DNA of 64,000 nt from HLUCCA09 sp965277275 (lineage in GTDB: Bacteria; Pseudomonadota; Alphaproteobacteria; Rhodobacterales; Rhodobacteraceae), in assembly GCA_965277275.1 (NCBI GenBank), contig CBDICG010000002.1, positions 1,178,001 to 1,242,000 on the forward strand, given 5' to 3'. The notes below the pieces were generated by a model. It saw nothing but the letters and a program-made list of their open reading frames with translations, was not told where the DNA came from and made no database searches. Within the stretch, counting starts at the first letter, position 1. Every line of letters starts with the position of its first letter. The position numbers were made by a program, and so were the translations under genes. Positions 9,245-17,917 of this stretch are shown one piece after another.

Positions 9245-9946
9245 ATGGAGAAGATCGTGATCCTCACCGGCGCCGGCGTTTCTGCCGAAAGCGGGCTGGG
9301 AACCTTTCGAGACGTCGGCGGCCTCTGGGACACCTATGATCTCGAAGATGTCGCCACGCCGCAGGGGTATGCGCGCAACCCCGCTCTGGTGCATGGCTTC
9401 TACAATGCGCGGCGCGCGAATTGCCTTGCCTCCGAGCCAAACGCCGCCCACGCCGCCCTTGCCCTGCTGGAAGCGGAGTGGCGGGGCGAGGTCATCCTCA
9501 TCACCCAGAACATCGACAATCTGCACGAGCGCGCGGGGCACCGCGCTGTCCACCACATGCATGGCGAACTGCTGCGCGCACTTTGCGCGGCGTGCGACCA
9601 TCGGTGGGACGCGCCTGCCGAGATGTCGGTCGAGACGCCTTGCCCGAGATGCGGCGCCCTGGCCGCGCGCCCCGATGTGGTATGGTTCGGAGAGATGCCG
9701 TACGGGATGGACCGGATCGAAACACACCTCCAGGAGGCGGATCTCTTCGTCTCTATCGGCACCTCTGGCACCGTGTACCCTGCGGCGGGGTTCGTGGCGG
9801 AGGCCGTGGCGCATGGCGCACGCTCGCTAGAGCTGAACCTCGAAGCCTCGGATACAGCGTCGCTCTTCGAGGAGCAGCGCCTCGGCCCGGCAACAACACT
9901 GGTGCCCACGTGGGTGACCGAGGTGCTGGAACGGCGCGATCGCTGA
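9245..9946 (+). CDS. cobB: NAD-dependent protein deacylase (sirtuin, CobB type)
   Basis: Removes acyl groups from protein lysines using NAD, in the cytoplasm. Motifs in order: GAGVSAESGLGTFRD (NAD binding), FYNARRANC, TQNIDNLH, the catalytic His in HHMHGEL, four zinc cysteines (CAACDH and CPRCGA), WFGEMPY and GTSGTVYPAAG. The Tyr and Arg of FYNARR match the Y-x-x-R pocket of class III sirtuins, so desuccinylase or demalonylase activity is likely besides deacetylation. It is 233 residues, the normal short bacterial form. It closes the run begun by the aldolase. Confidence 0.95.
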   Translation: MEKIVILTGAGVSAESGLGTFRDVGGLWDTYDLEDVATPQGYARNPALVHGFYNARRANCLASEPNAAHAALALLEAEWRGEVILITQNIDNLHERAGHRAVHHMHGELLRALCAACDHRWDAPAEMSVETPCPRCGALAARPDVVWFGEMPYGMDRIETHLQEADLFVSIGTSGTVYPAAGFVAEAVAHGARSLELNLEASDTASLFEEQRLGPATTLVPTWVTEVLERRDR

Positions 9947-10316
9947 TCGCGCTCCCCCGTCCGTTGGTCGGTGAAACGGCCCTTGACGAGCCCCCTCAGG
10001 CGGCGCGCAAATGAGAGCTGGGATACCCACGAAAGGCGGTCGAGAGCGATGCCGATCCTTTGGTGCAGCGCCGGACTGAGACGGAGCCGCGATGTCGAAC
10101 CTTGCGCCATGCGCGCCGCGTCCGATGCATCGGAAGAGCTGGAGACTTGCGAAGGGTCGCACCATCCGCACCGAACGAGCCTGCGGCGCCCCTACAGGCC
10201 CAGCCGCACAGCCCCTGCCTCCAAGGTGTGCGATGCCCCCCCGGAAGACGCAGGCGCGGGATGGCGGCTCCTTGGGATCGGCGTATAATCGCCACGGAAC
10301 GCAGGGGAGAGATGCC
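9947..10316. other. Long non-coding gap before the M24 peptidase
   Basis: About 370 bases with no supported gene; the open frames on both strands are codon-bias shadows. A TATAAT at 10284-10289, 27 bases before the peptidase ATG, could be a -10 element, but I see no matching -35 box at 16-18 bases. No tRNA, repeat or known leader is recognised. Confidence 0.4.
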
Positions 10317-11417
10317 ATGAGCGACATCCACGCCGCCCGTCTTGCTGCACTCCGCACGCAGATGGCAGAAACCGGGACGGATCTCGTCGCGCTCGGGCCC
10401 TCCAGCCACCTGTTGTGGCTTGCCGGGGTCGATCCGCATGGCGATGAGCGCCCGATCCTGTTGCTCGTCACCCAGAGCTACGCGGGCTTTCTGATGCCCG
10501 CGCTCAATGCCGATGCCGTGCGGAACGGGACAGACCTGCCGTTCCATCCATGGAGCGACGACGCAGGCCCCAAAGCGGCGCTGGCCGATCTGCTTTCGGC
10601 CTGTGGCGTCGGCTCTGGCCCGAGCGTAGCGCTGGACGAAACGATGCGGGCAGACTTTGCCCTCTTGCTGCTCGATGCGCTGGATGCCCCCCGCCGCAGC
10701 TTTACAGATCGGACCATCGCGCCCCTGCGAGCGCGCAAGGACGAGACCGAAATCGAGACCCTCACCGCCTGTGCACGGCTCAACGATAGGGCGATGGAAG
10801 CCGCCATTGCCGCGCTACGCACGGGGATCACCGAGCGCGAGATCGCGCGGGAGATTCTCGCGGTCTATCATGCGAACGGCGCCTCGCCCGCCTTTACCAT
10901 CGTCGGCTTCGGCCCCAATGGCGCGTTTCCCCACCACCACACATCTGACGCCAAGCTCTCTCCCGGCATGGGTGTGCTGATCGATACCGGCTGCCGGCTC
11001 AACGGCTATCCGTCGGACATGACCCGCTCGTTTGCCTATGGGCCGGAGCCTGACGACTATGCCGCTGTCCGGCTGGCCGTCGAGAACGCCGTGCAGGCCG
11101 CGCTCGATGTCGCCCGTCCCGGGGTCGAGGCCCGGGCGGTCGACCGGGCCGCCCGCGCCGTGATCGAGGAGGCCGGCTATGGGCCGCGTTTCGTGCACCG
11201 CCTCGGCCACGGGTTGGGGATCGACATCCACGAGCCGCCGTGGATCACCGCAAGCTCGGAGACGGTGCTGGAAGAGGGCCACGTTTTTTCCATCGAGCCG
11301 GGGATCTACCTGCAGGGACGTTTCGGTGTCCGCCTCGAGGACATCGTGGTGATGCGCGCAGACGGACCGGAGATCCTGTCGGGCCTGCCGCGTATGCTGC
11401 CCAACCGTCCGGGCTGA
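10317..11417 (+). CDS. M24 family metallopeptidase (Xaa-Pro aminopeptidase-like)
   Basis: A 366-residue pita-bread enzyme with a creatinase-type N-terminal domain (residues about 1-130) and the M24 catalytic domain. All five metal ligands can be seen: Asp in LIDTGC, Asp in PSDMTRSF, His in VHRLGHGLGIDIHEPP, Glu in FSIEPGIY and Glu in VRLEDIV. It would cleave X-Pro peptides or act on a related amide substrate. The chosen ATG at 10317 follows GGGGAGA. The gene is isolated, with roughly 370 and 460 empty bases on either side. Confidence 0.92.
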   Translation: MSDIHAARLAALRTQMAETGTDLVALGPSSHLLWLAGVDPHGDERPILLLVTQSYAGFLMPALNADAVRNGTDLPFHPWSDDAGPKAALADLLSACGVGSGPSVALDETMRADFALLLLDALDAPRRSFTDRTIAPLRARKDETEIETLTACARLNDRAMEAAIAALRTGITEREIAREILAVYHANGASPAFTIVGFGPNGAFPHHHTSDAKLSPGMGVLIDTGCRLNGYPSDMTRSFAYGPEPDDYAAVRLAVENAVQAALDVARPGVEARAVDRAARAVIEEAGYGPRFVHRLGHGLGIDIHEPPWITASSETVLEEGHVFSIEPGIYLQGRFGVRLEDIVVMRADGPEILSGLPRMLPNRPG

Positions 11418-11877
11418 GGTCGCCTCGGCCTGGGGGATCCCCGGATTGTGGTGTGCTCAGGGTCTGCTGTCACGCGCCCGACCCTGTCCGTTCGATTCGC
11501 GCGCACGCATGTTTGGGCAAGAGGTATTCCGAGGGTCGCAGGCATGGCGGCGACCTCTGGGCACGCGATGCAAGGGAATCGGCGCTGCGGGCCCGTGGCC
11601 GGGCGAGCCGTGATCCAATGGAAGAGCCGCACGCGGAAGCGCAGACACGGGCACGCTTGTGGTGTAGGCACGTCGTTCCGCCAAGGGAGCCAGCCTTCAT
11701 CGCGTCGGTTGCAGCTCGTGAAGCAGCCCCGGACAGCACACGATATGACCCTTCCGCGAGGTCCCTGCGGTTGACACTGACGAGCCCATACGGTGACTGG
11801 GCGGCAAAGCCTCAGCACGCGAGAGGCCAAGAGCATCCCGGCAATCCGGCCGGGCAAGAGCAGGAGCGCACGGCGCC
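11418..11877. other. Long non-coding gap before rnd
   Basis: About 460 bases with no supported gene. The only regulatory hint is TTGACA at 11771-11776, about 100 bases upstream of the RNase D ATG; the -10 region at the proper distance (TGACTG) is poor. The open minus-strand frame crossing this gap runs into the M24 gene and looks like a shadow. Confidence 0.35.
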
Positions 11878-12489
11878 ATGACCATTCATCTGCATCAGGG
11901 CGATCTGCCCGACGGGTTGGACCTCGGAAACGAGGTTGCCATCGATTGTGAAGCCATGGGCCTCATCCCTTACCGGGATCGGCTGTGCCTGGTGCAGCTT
12001 TCCGCCGGAGATGCCGACGCACATCTCGTGCAGATTGCTCAGGGCCAGACCAACGCGCCGAACCTCACGCGGATGCTCGCGGACCCGGCCGTGCTCAAGC
12101 TCTTCCACTACGGCCGTTTTGACATCGCCCTGCTCCAGCAGGCGCTCGGCGTGCTGACCGCACCCGTCTATTGCACGAAGATCGCCTCGAAGCTCGTGCG
12201 GACTTACACCGACCGCCACGGATTGAAGAACCTTTGCCAGGAATTGATCGAGGTGGATCTGTCCAAGCAGCAGCAAAGCTCGGATTGGGGTGCACCGGAT
12301 CTCACGGAAGCGCAGCAAGCCTACGCCGCCTCGGACGTTCTGTACCTGCACCGGCTGCGCGAAGTGTTGGATGCGCGGCTGGCCCGGGAGGGGCGCACCG
12401 AACTGGCGCAGTCCTGCTTCGATTTCCTGCCCACCCGCGCCACGCTGGATCTTGCCGGCTGGCCCGACATCGACATTTTCTCGCACTGA
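11878..12489 (+). CDS. rnd: Ribonuclease D
   Basis: A DEDDy-family 3'-5' exoribonuclease for tRNA and structured-RNA maturation. Exo I is AIDCEAMGL, Exo II is HYGRFDIALL and Exo III is YAASDVLYLHRL with the catalytic Tyr and Asp. At 203 residues it has only the nuclease domain and lacks the C-terminal HRDC domains of E. coli RNase D, a short form common in alphaproteobacteria. ATG at 11878 directly follows the long gap. It lies 41 bases upstream of kdsD and may lead the Kdo/Lpt transcript. Confidence 0.9.
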   Translation: MTIHLHQGDLPDGLDLGNEVAIDCEAMGLIPYRDRLCLVQLSAGDADAHLVQIAQGQTNAPNLTRMLADPAVLKLFHYGRFDIALLQQALGVLTAPVYCTKIASKLVRTYTDRHGLKNLCQELIEVDLSKQQQSSDWGAPDLTEAQQAYAASDVLYLHRLREVLDARLAREGRTELAQSCFDFLPTRATLDLAGWPDIDIFSH

Positions 12490-12530
12490 CCGCTCTCTTG
12501 CCCCTATCGGTTCCCTCGCACGCCCCTGAC

Positions 12531-13505
12531 ATGGATGATCCAGAACCAAATGCCCTGCTGACCACCGCACGCCGCGTCATTGCGCGGGAGGCGGAGGCTG
12601 TTGCCAGCCTGAAGGACGCGCTGGGTGACAGCTTCGTGGAGGCGGCCAGACTGATCATCGCCGCCAAGGGGCGTGTCATCGTCTCCGGCATGGGGAAGTC
12701 CGGACACATCGCGCGCAAACTCGCCGCGACCTTTGCCAGTACCGGGACGCCCGCGCATTTCGTTCATCCTGCCGAGGCCAGCCACGGCGATCTGGGAATG
12801 ATGGCTGCCGGGGATGTCGCGCTGCTCCTGTCGAACTCCGGGGAGACACCCGAACTCGCCGACATGATCGCCTATACCCGGCGCTTTTCGATCCCTCTGA
12901 TCGGCGTTGCGGGCCGTGCCGGCTCGACTCTGCTGACGCGCGCCGACGTGGCGCTCTTGCTGCCGGATGCGATCGAAGCCTGCCAGACAGGGATCGTGCC
13001 CACGACCTCCACGACCATGACGCTCGCCCTCGGCGACGCGCTCGCCATCGCGCTGATGGAACACAGGCGTTTCACCCCGGAAAAGTTTCGTGAATTTCAT
13101 CCAGGCGGCAAGCTCGGCGCGCAGCTTGCGCGCGTTGCGGACCTCATGCACGGGGGCGACAAGCTTCCTCTGGTTGGCGAAGACACCGGCATGGGCGAAG
13201 CGCTCGTCGAGATGTCGGCCAAGGGCTTTGGCGTCGTCGGTGTGCTGGACGCGTCCGGCGGTCTGAGCGGCATCATCACCGACGGGGACTTGCGCCGCCA
13301 CATGGTTGGGCTGATGGAGCAAACCGCAGGTAACGTCATGACGCGCGCCCCGCTCACCATTGCTCCAGGTGCCCTTGCGGAAGAGGCATTGGCCCTGATG
13401 ACGGAGCGCGAGATCACCACCCTTTTCGCCATGGAACCCGGCGCCGCAGGGGCGCCCGAAGGCTTGATTCATGTCCACGATTGCCTGCGCGCGGGTGTGG
13501 TATAG
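12531..13505 (+). CDS. kdsD: Arabinose-5-phosphate isomerase (KpsF/GutQ family)
   Basis: Interconverts ribulose 5-phosphate and arabinose 5-phosphate, the first step of Kdo synthesis for LPS. The SIS domain (GKGRVIVSGMGKSGHIARKL-type start, SNSGETPELADMI, TSTTMTLALGDALA) occupies about residues 1-210 and is followed by two CBS domains (VGVLDASGGLSGIITDGDLR). The length, 324, matches the family. ATG at 12531 gives the canonical N-terminus. lptC begins 7 bases after its stop, linking Kdo supply with LPS export as in E. coli. Confidence 0.94.
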   Translation: MDDPEPNALLTTARRVIAREAEAVASLKDALGDSFVEAARLIIAAKGRVIVSGMGKSGHIARKLAATFASTGTPAHFVHPAEASHGDLGMMAAGDVALLLSNSGETPELADMIAYTRRFSIPLIGVAGRAGSTLLTRADVALLLPDAIEACQTGIVPTTSTTMTLALGDALAIALMEHRRFTPEKFREFHPGGKLGAQLARVADLMHGGDKLPLVGEDTGMGEALVEMSAKGFGVVGVLDASGGLSGIITDGDLRRHMVGLMEQTAGNVMTRAPLTIAPGALAEEALALMTEREITTLFAMEPGAAGAPEGLIHVHDCLRAGVV

Positions 13506-13512
13506 CAACAGC

Positions 13513-14133
13513 ATGGACCGGGCGGACAATCGCTATTCGCGCTTTGTTGCGGCGCTGAAAGTGTTGCTGCCGCTGGCGGCACTTGTCCTGCTCTCGACGC
13601 TCTTCTTGCTGGCGCGGGTGCCCGAAAGCGGTATCGCCGGGCGATTCGCCGGGCAGATCGCAGCCGACGGACGCATGCACGCCTCGACCTTTACCACCAT
13701 GACCGACGAAGGCCCCCTGACAGTAACCGCCGAGACGGCAACGCCGCGTGCCGCCGACTACGCCATCGTCGATCTCGAAGGTCTTTCGGCGGTGCTCGAC
13801 GTCACGAACGAGCGGACGATTTCGCTGACAGCCGACACCGGGCGCATTGAGCGCCCCGATCGCGTCGCGACCTTCGAGGGGGCTGTCCTGATCGAGACGT
13901 CGGACGGCTTCGCCCTTGAGACCGGGAGGATCCGGACAGCATTTGACGGTGCATGGGCCGAAAGCCCGGGCGCGATTTCGATTGTCGGGCCGGACTTTAC
14001 CCTCGACGCCAACGGGATGACGATCGAGGAAGGAGAGAATGCCGCCGCGGGCGCGCGTGTCCTTTTCAACGGGGGGGTGCGACTGGTATACACCCCGCAA
14101 CAGCCGACAGACCAAAGCGACACCGCTCAATGA
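13513..14133 (+). CDS. lptC: LPS export ABC transporter periplasmic protein LptC
   Basis: A bitopic inner-membrane protein that passes LPS from LptBFG to LptA. One N-terminal transmembrane helix (LLPLAALVLLSTLFLLARV, about residues 17-36) is followed by a periplasmic beta-jellyroll (LptC family) with LNANGMTI-like repeats (DFTLDANGMTIEEG). The length of 206 is typical. The stop overlaps the lptA start (ATGA). Confidence 0.9.
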   Translation: MDRADNRYSRFVAALKVLLPLAALVLLSTLFLLARVPESGIAGRFAGQIAADGRMHASTFTTMTDEGPLTVTAETATPRAADYAIVDLEGLSAVLDVTNERTISLTADTGRIERPDRVATFEGAVLIETSDGFALETGRIRTAFDGAWAESPGAISIVGPDFTLDANGMTIEEGENAAAGARVLFNGGVRLVYTPQQPTDQSDTAQ

Positions 14134-14642
14134 TCCAGCGCCTCTGCCTTGCCGCGATCCTCGTGCCGTTCCTTGCAGGGACAGCAGCCGCACAGGGGGC
14201 GGACCTGACCTTTGGCGAAGGTGACACAACCTCGGATCAGCCTGTCGAGATCACCGCCGACGCGCTCGACATTGACCGCGAGGCGGGATCCGCGATCTTC
14301 AGTGGCAGCGTGCGGGTAACGCAAGGCGCGCTGCGCCTCACCGGCGCCAACGTCAACGTGACTTACGGGCCGGGCCCCGATGGGGAAACCCAGGTGGAGG
14401 CCGTCGAGGCCGAAGGTGGTGTGGTGCTCGTCAACGGGGAGGATGCGGCCGAAGGAGAACGCGCGCTCTACACCGTTGCAACCGGGCGGATCGTGATGAC
14501 CGGCGACGTGATCCTGACGCGCCCCGACAGCGCCATGACGGGCGAGAAGCTCACCGTCAACGTCGACGATGGAACAGGTCGGATGGAAGGGCGTGTGACG
14601 GTTGTCTTCACGCCCGAGACCAACACCGAGGAGGACGGATGA
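14130..14642 (+). CDS. lptA: LPS transport periplasmic protein LptA
   Basis: Forms the periplasmic bridge carrying LPS to LptDE. It has a signal peptide (RLCLAAILVPFLAGTAAA, cleavage near AQG), then an OstA-like beta-jellyroll opening QPVEITADALDIDREAGSAI, the typical LptA beginning, and TGANVNVTYGPG. It is 170 residues. It overlaps lptC and lptB by four bases at each end, so stoichiometric coupled translation is expected. Confidence 0.93.
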   Translation: MIQRLCLAAILVPFLAGTAAAQGADLTFGEGDTTSDQPVEITADALDIDREAGSAIFSGSVRVTQGALRLTGANVNVTYGPGPDGETQVEAVEAEGGVVLVNGEDAAEGERALYTVATGRIVMTGDVILTRPDSAMTGEKLTVNVDDGTGRMEGRVTVVFTPETNTEEDG

Positions 14643-15415
14643 CGCAGACGGGCGCCTCCACATCCCCCACGCTCGCGGTGTCCGACGGCGCGCAGGGCCT
14701 CAAGGTGCGTCAACTGCGCAAGGGCTTTCGCAAGCGGCCCGTGATCCGCGACGTGTCCATGGAACTTGGGCGCGGCGAGGTTGTCGCGCTTCTGGGGCCG
14801 AACGGCTCGGGCAAGACCACCTGCTTTTACTGCATCGCCGGGCTGATCACTCCGGACGCCGGATTGGTCGAGATCGACGGCCGCGATGTCACGCGCCTGC
14901 CGATGTATCGACGGGCGCGGTTCGGGATCGGCTACCTGCCGCAGGAAGTCTCGATCTTTCGGGGCCTGTCTGTCGAAGACAACATAATGGCGATCCTCGA
15001 AATCTCCGAGCGGGATCGGCATCGCCGGCGAGAGCGGCTCGAAAGCTTGCTTTCGGAGTTCGGGATCGAGCATCTGCGCCGTGCCTCGGCCCTCGCACTT
15101 TCGGGCGGCGAGAGGCGCCGTGTCGAGATCGCGCGCTGCCTTGCAGCTGAGCCCAAATACCTTTTGCTCGACGAACCGTTCGCCGGGGTCGACCCGATTT
15201 CGGTGGGCGATATCCGCAAGCTTGTCCGCGATCTGACCGACCGGGGCATCGGTGTTTTGATCACCGACCACAACGTGCGCGAAACCCTCGAGATCGTCGA
15301 TCGCGCCTATATCCTGCACGATGGCAGGGTGCTCATGAGCGGAACCGCCGAAGAGGTCGTGCGCGACGACAACGTCCGACGCGTCTACCTCGGACAGAAC
15401 TTCCGGATCACCTAG
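14639..15415 (+). CDS. lptB: LPS export ABC transporter ATP-binding protein LptB
   Basis: Cytoplasmic ATPase of LptB2FG. Walker A is GPNGSGKTT, the Q-loop region is GYLPQEVSIFRGL, the signature is LSGGERRRVEIARCL and Walker B is YLLLDEPFAGVDP, followed by the H-loop in LITDHNVRE. LPQE with SIFR is diagnostic of LptB. It starts within the end of lptA; the sigma-54 gene follows 11 bases after its stop. Confidence 0.95.
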   Translation: MTQTGASTSPTLAVSDGAQGLKVRQLRKGFRKRPVIRDVSMELGRGEVVALLGPNGSGKTTCFYCIAGLITPDAGLVEIDGRDVTRLPMYRRARFGIGYLPQEVSIFRGLSVEDNIMAILEISERDRHRRRERLESLLSEFGIEHLRRASALALSGGERRRVEIARCLAAEPKYLLLDEPFAGVDPISVGDIRKLVRDLTDRGIGVLITDHNVRETLEIVDRAYILHDGRVLMSGTAEEVVRDDNVRRVYLGQNFRIT

Positions 15416-15426
15416 GCGGGCTGTGC

Positions 15427-16761
15427 GTGGCCGGGCTGGCAGGACCATCTCTCCAGACCACCCCGACGGCGCGCCTGGAGCTGCGCCAGAGTCTCCGCGC
15501 CGGGCTGCAGCAGGGCATGGCGATGCTGGCCCTGCCCGCGGTCGACCTCCACGCCGAGCTGCAACGGCACGCCGAGCGCAACCCGTTTCTGCTGCTGGAG
15601 CGCTCTCAGGCTTTCGCGGGGACGGGGGATTTCGACTCAGCCCAGCTTGTCGCGGCACAGCCCAGCCTTGCGGATCATCTGCACACGCAGATCGTCTGCA
15701 TGACGCTTCCGCCGCCAGTCCGTGCGCTTTCGCTGTTCCTTGCGTCAGACCTCGACGAGCGCGGCCTGCTGCCGGATCCGGACCCCGAGATCGCCACGGA
15801 GCTGGGCGTTCCCGAAGCCGATGTCCGCGCGGCACGCAGCGCCCTGCAGGGCTGTGAGCCATGCGGCATCGGGGCCCGCGACGTGCGCGAAGCCGTTGCG
15901 TTGCAGCTGGTGGACGCGGGCTACGACACGGAGTTCGCCCATGCCGCCATGGGCGAACTGCAGGCCTTTGCCGAAGAACGTTGGAATGACCTGACAGTTG
16001 CGCTCGGCCTGTCGCTCGATGCGGTGAAGCAACTCGCCCAGGACATTCGGCTGTGTACGCCCGATCCTGCTTCCGCCTTTGCCCCCGGAGAGGCGCGCCC
16101 GCTGATCCCGGAGCTTTCCGTAGAGCGGTCCACGGACGGCGACCTCCACGTGCGGTTGCTTGACGATCCGTCCCTGGCTGTCCGGTTCGACGAAGGACTG
16201 CGCACACAAATCCAGCAATCCGGCCAGCGTGCAACCGGCGCTCTCGGGCAGAATAGCCAGGTTGCCGCCCGGCGCCTGATCACGTCCCTTCAGTTCCGCT
16301 CCAACACCTTGCTGAGGGTCGGCCTCGCGATGGCCCAGGCGCAGTCGCGCTTCTTTCTTGGCCATGTGCGCTTGCCCGAGCCGCTGGCCCGGGCCACGAT
16401 CGCTCAGGATCTGGGGTTGCACCCGGCCACTGTCGGACGCGCGGTGAAGGGTCGCGGGGTGCTCTTTGGCGGGCGGGTTGAACCGATGTCGTGGTTCTTT
16501 CCAAAAGGTATCGAGAGCGGCGACAGCCCGCTGTCACAACCGGAAATCATGGCGCGGGTCCGCGATATCGTGTCTGCCGAGACGGCCGAAACCGTCCTCA
16601 ACGACGACGCCATTGCAGAGCGGTTGCAAAAGGACGGCGTTGACATCGCCAGACGAACTGTCGCCAAATATCGGAAGTGCCTGCGGATTCCGCCCTCGCC
16701 CAAGCGCCGCCGACTGCTCTTGCAAAAGATCGGCGACGCCGAAGCACCGCGCGGCAGATGA
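15427..16761 (+). CDS. rpoN: RNA polymerase sigma-54 factor
   Basis: Directs transcription from -24/-12 promoters with AAA+ activators. Region I is the Gln/Leu-rich LRQSLRAGLQQGMAMLALPA, the core-binding domain occupies about residues 70-300, the HTH is ATIAQDLGLHPATVGRAVKG, and the RpoN box near the C-terminus is ARRTVAKYRK. At 444 residues it is a little shorter than enterobacterial RpoN, mainly because the acidic region II is reduced. It starts with GTG at 15427. It sits in the usual lptB-rpoN-hpf-ptsN order. Confidence 0.93.
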   Translation: MAGLAGPSLQTTPTARLELRQSLRAGLQQGMAMLALPAVDLHAELQRHAERNPFLLLERSQAFAGTGDFDSAQLVAAQPSLADHLHTQIVCMTLPPPVRALSLFLASDLDERGLLPDPDPEIATELGVPEADVRAARSALQGCEPCGIGARDVREAVALQLVDAGYDTEFAHAAMGELQAFAEERWNDLTVALGLSLDAVKQLAQDIRLCTPDPASAFAPGEARPLIPELSVERSTDGDLHVRLLDDPSLAVRFDEGLRTQIQQSGQRATGALGQNSQVAARRLITSLQFRSNTLLRVGLAMAQAQSRFFLGHVRLPEPLARATIAQDLGLHPATVGRAVKGRGVLFGGRVEPMSWFFPKGIESGDSPLSQPEIMARVRDIVSAETAETVLNDDAIAERLQKDGVDIARRTVAKYRKCLRIPPSPKRRRLLLQKIGDAEAPRGR

Positions 16762-16813
16762 CGCCACGCAAGGGCTCGGAGCCATACGGCAGGCGCAACC
16801 GGAGGAGGACTTC

Positions 16814-17389
16814 ATGCGGTACCAGATCAGCGGCCATCAAATCGACATCGGCGACGCTTTGCAAACTCACGTCAAGACCGAGCTGAGCGAGGCCGTTGCC
16901 AAGTATGCCGAGCGTCCGACGGACGCCACCGTGATCTTCGGACGCTCTGCCCACGAATACACATGTGAATCCGTGGTGCACCTGTCCACCGGACTGACCG
17001 CGCAAGCCAAGGCCCACGCCACCGAGATCTATGCCGCATTCGACAGCTGCCGCGAGAAGATGGAAAAGCAGTTGCGGCGATACAAGCGCAGATTGAAAGA
17101 CCATCACCGGGACCGCAAGGAGCCGGTTGAATCCTCCGCAGCTCCCTCATATATCCTCGCTGCATCGGAGGAGCACGATAACGACAACGAGCCAGAGACC
17201 CTTCAGCCTATGATTATCGCCGAGATGGAAACGCGCGTCCCCGCGCTGTCCGTCGGTGAAGCGGTGATGCAGATGGAGCTTGCAGGCGCACCGATTTTGG
17301 TGTTTCGCAACGAAGGGCACGATGGCGTCAATGTCGTCTATCGTCGTGATGACGGAAACATCGGCTGGATTGATCCAACGTCCGCCTGA
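16814..17389 (+). CDS. hpf: Long-form ribosome hibernation-promoting factor
   Basis: Binds the small ribosomal subunit and, through its C-terminal domain, dimerises 70S ribosomes into 100S particles in stationary phase. The N-terminal S30AE domain (QISGHQIDIGDALQTHV to about residue 100) and the C-terminal dimerisation domain (ALSVGEAVMQMELAGAPILV) are both present. It is 191 residues, the long form. ATG at 16814 is preceded by GGAGGAGG. It lies between rpoN and ptsN. Confidence 0.94.
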   Translation: MRYQISGHQIDIGDALQTHVKTELSEAVAKYAERPTDATVIFGRSAHEYTCESVVHLSTGLTAQAKAHATEIYAAFDSCREKMEKQLRRYKRRLKDHHRDRKEPVESSAAPSYILAASEEHDNDNEPETLQPMIIAEMETRVPALSVGEAVMQMELAGAPILVFRNEGHDGVNVVYRRDDGNIGWIDPTSA

Positions 17390-17431
17390 GGGAACGCCGC
17401 AAGAGAGCGGCGCACGAGGACAGAGCAAGGC

Positions 17432-17896
17432 ATGCAACTATCCGAGATCCTCAAGCCTGAGGCGGTGAAGATCGTGTCAGAGACGACGAGTAAGAAGCGG
17501 CTGTTTCAGCGGTTGGGCGATGTCGCGCAGGATGCCTATGGCTGCAAGATGTCCCACGCGGTCGAGGCGCTTCTGGAGCGCGAGGCACTCGGGCCCACCG
17601 GTGTTGGCCACGGCGTCGCGCTGCCGCATGCCCGGCTTCCCGACATCACGAACGTGCACGGTCTGTTTCTGAAGCTCGAACGACCGCTCGATTTCGACGC
17701 GGTAGACCGCCTGCCCGTCGATCTCATCTTCGCGCTGATCGCGCCGGAGGCTGCGGGTGTTCAGCACCTAAAGGCGCTCGCCGCCGTGTCCCGCACCATG
17801 CGCGACATCGACATCTGCGCCAAGCTGCGGGCCAACCACAGCGCCGATACCCTGCACACCGTGCTGACGGCCGGGCCGCACACGGCCGCCGCCTGA
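17432..17896 (+). CDS. ptsN: PTS IIA-like nitrogen-regulatory protein PtsN
   Basis: EIIA-Ntr phosphoacceptor of the nitrogen PTS, linking nitrogen and potassium status to regulation. The active-site His is in GVALPHARLPD, near residue 68. Flanking family motifs are LLEREALGPTGVGHGV and VDLIFALIAPEAAGVQHL. It is 154 residues. It is the last gene of the rpoN cluster, and a sulfotransferase gene converges on it from 21 bases away. Confidence 0.95.
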   Translation: MQLSEILKPEAVKIVSETTSKKRLFQRLGDVAQDAYGCKMSHAVEALLEREALGPTGVGHGVALPHARLPDITNVHGLFLKLERPLDFDAVDRLPVDLIFALIAPEAAGVQHLKALAAVSRTMRDIDICAKLRANHSADTLHTVLTAGPHTAAA

Positions 17897-17917
17897 CCGC
17901 TCTGACCCCGCTATCTC

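Noticed and set aside
11480..11560. GTTCGATTCGCG as the T-loop of a tRNA
   Set aside because: No matching acceptor stem, anticodon arm or D arm could be folded around it.
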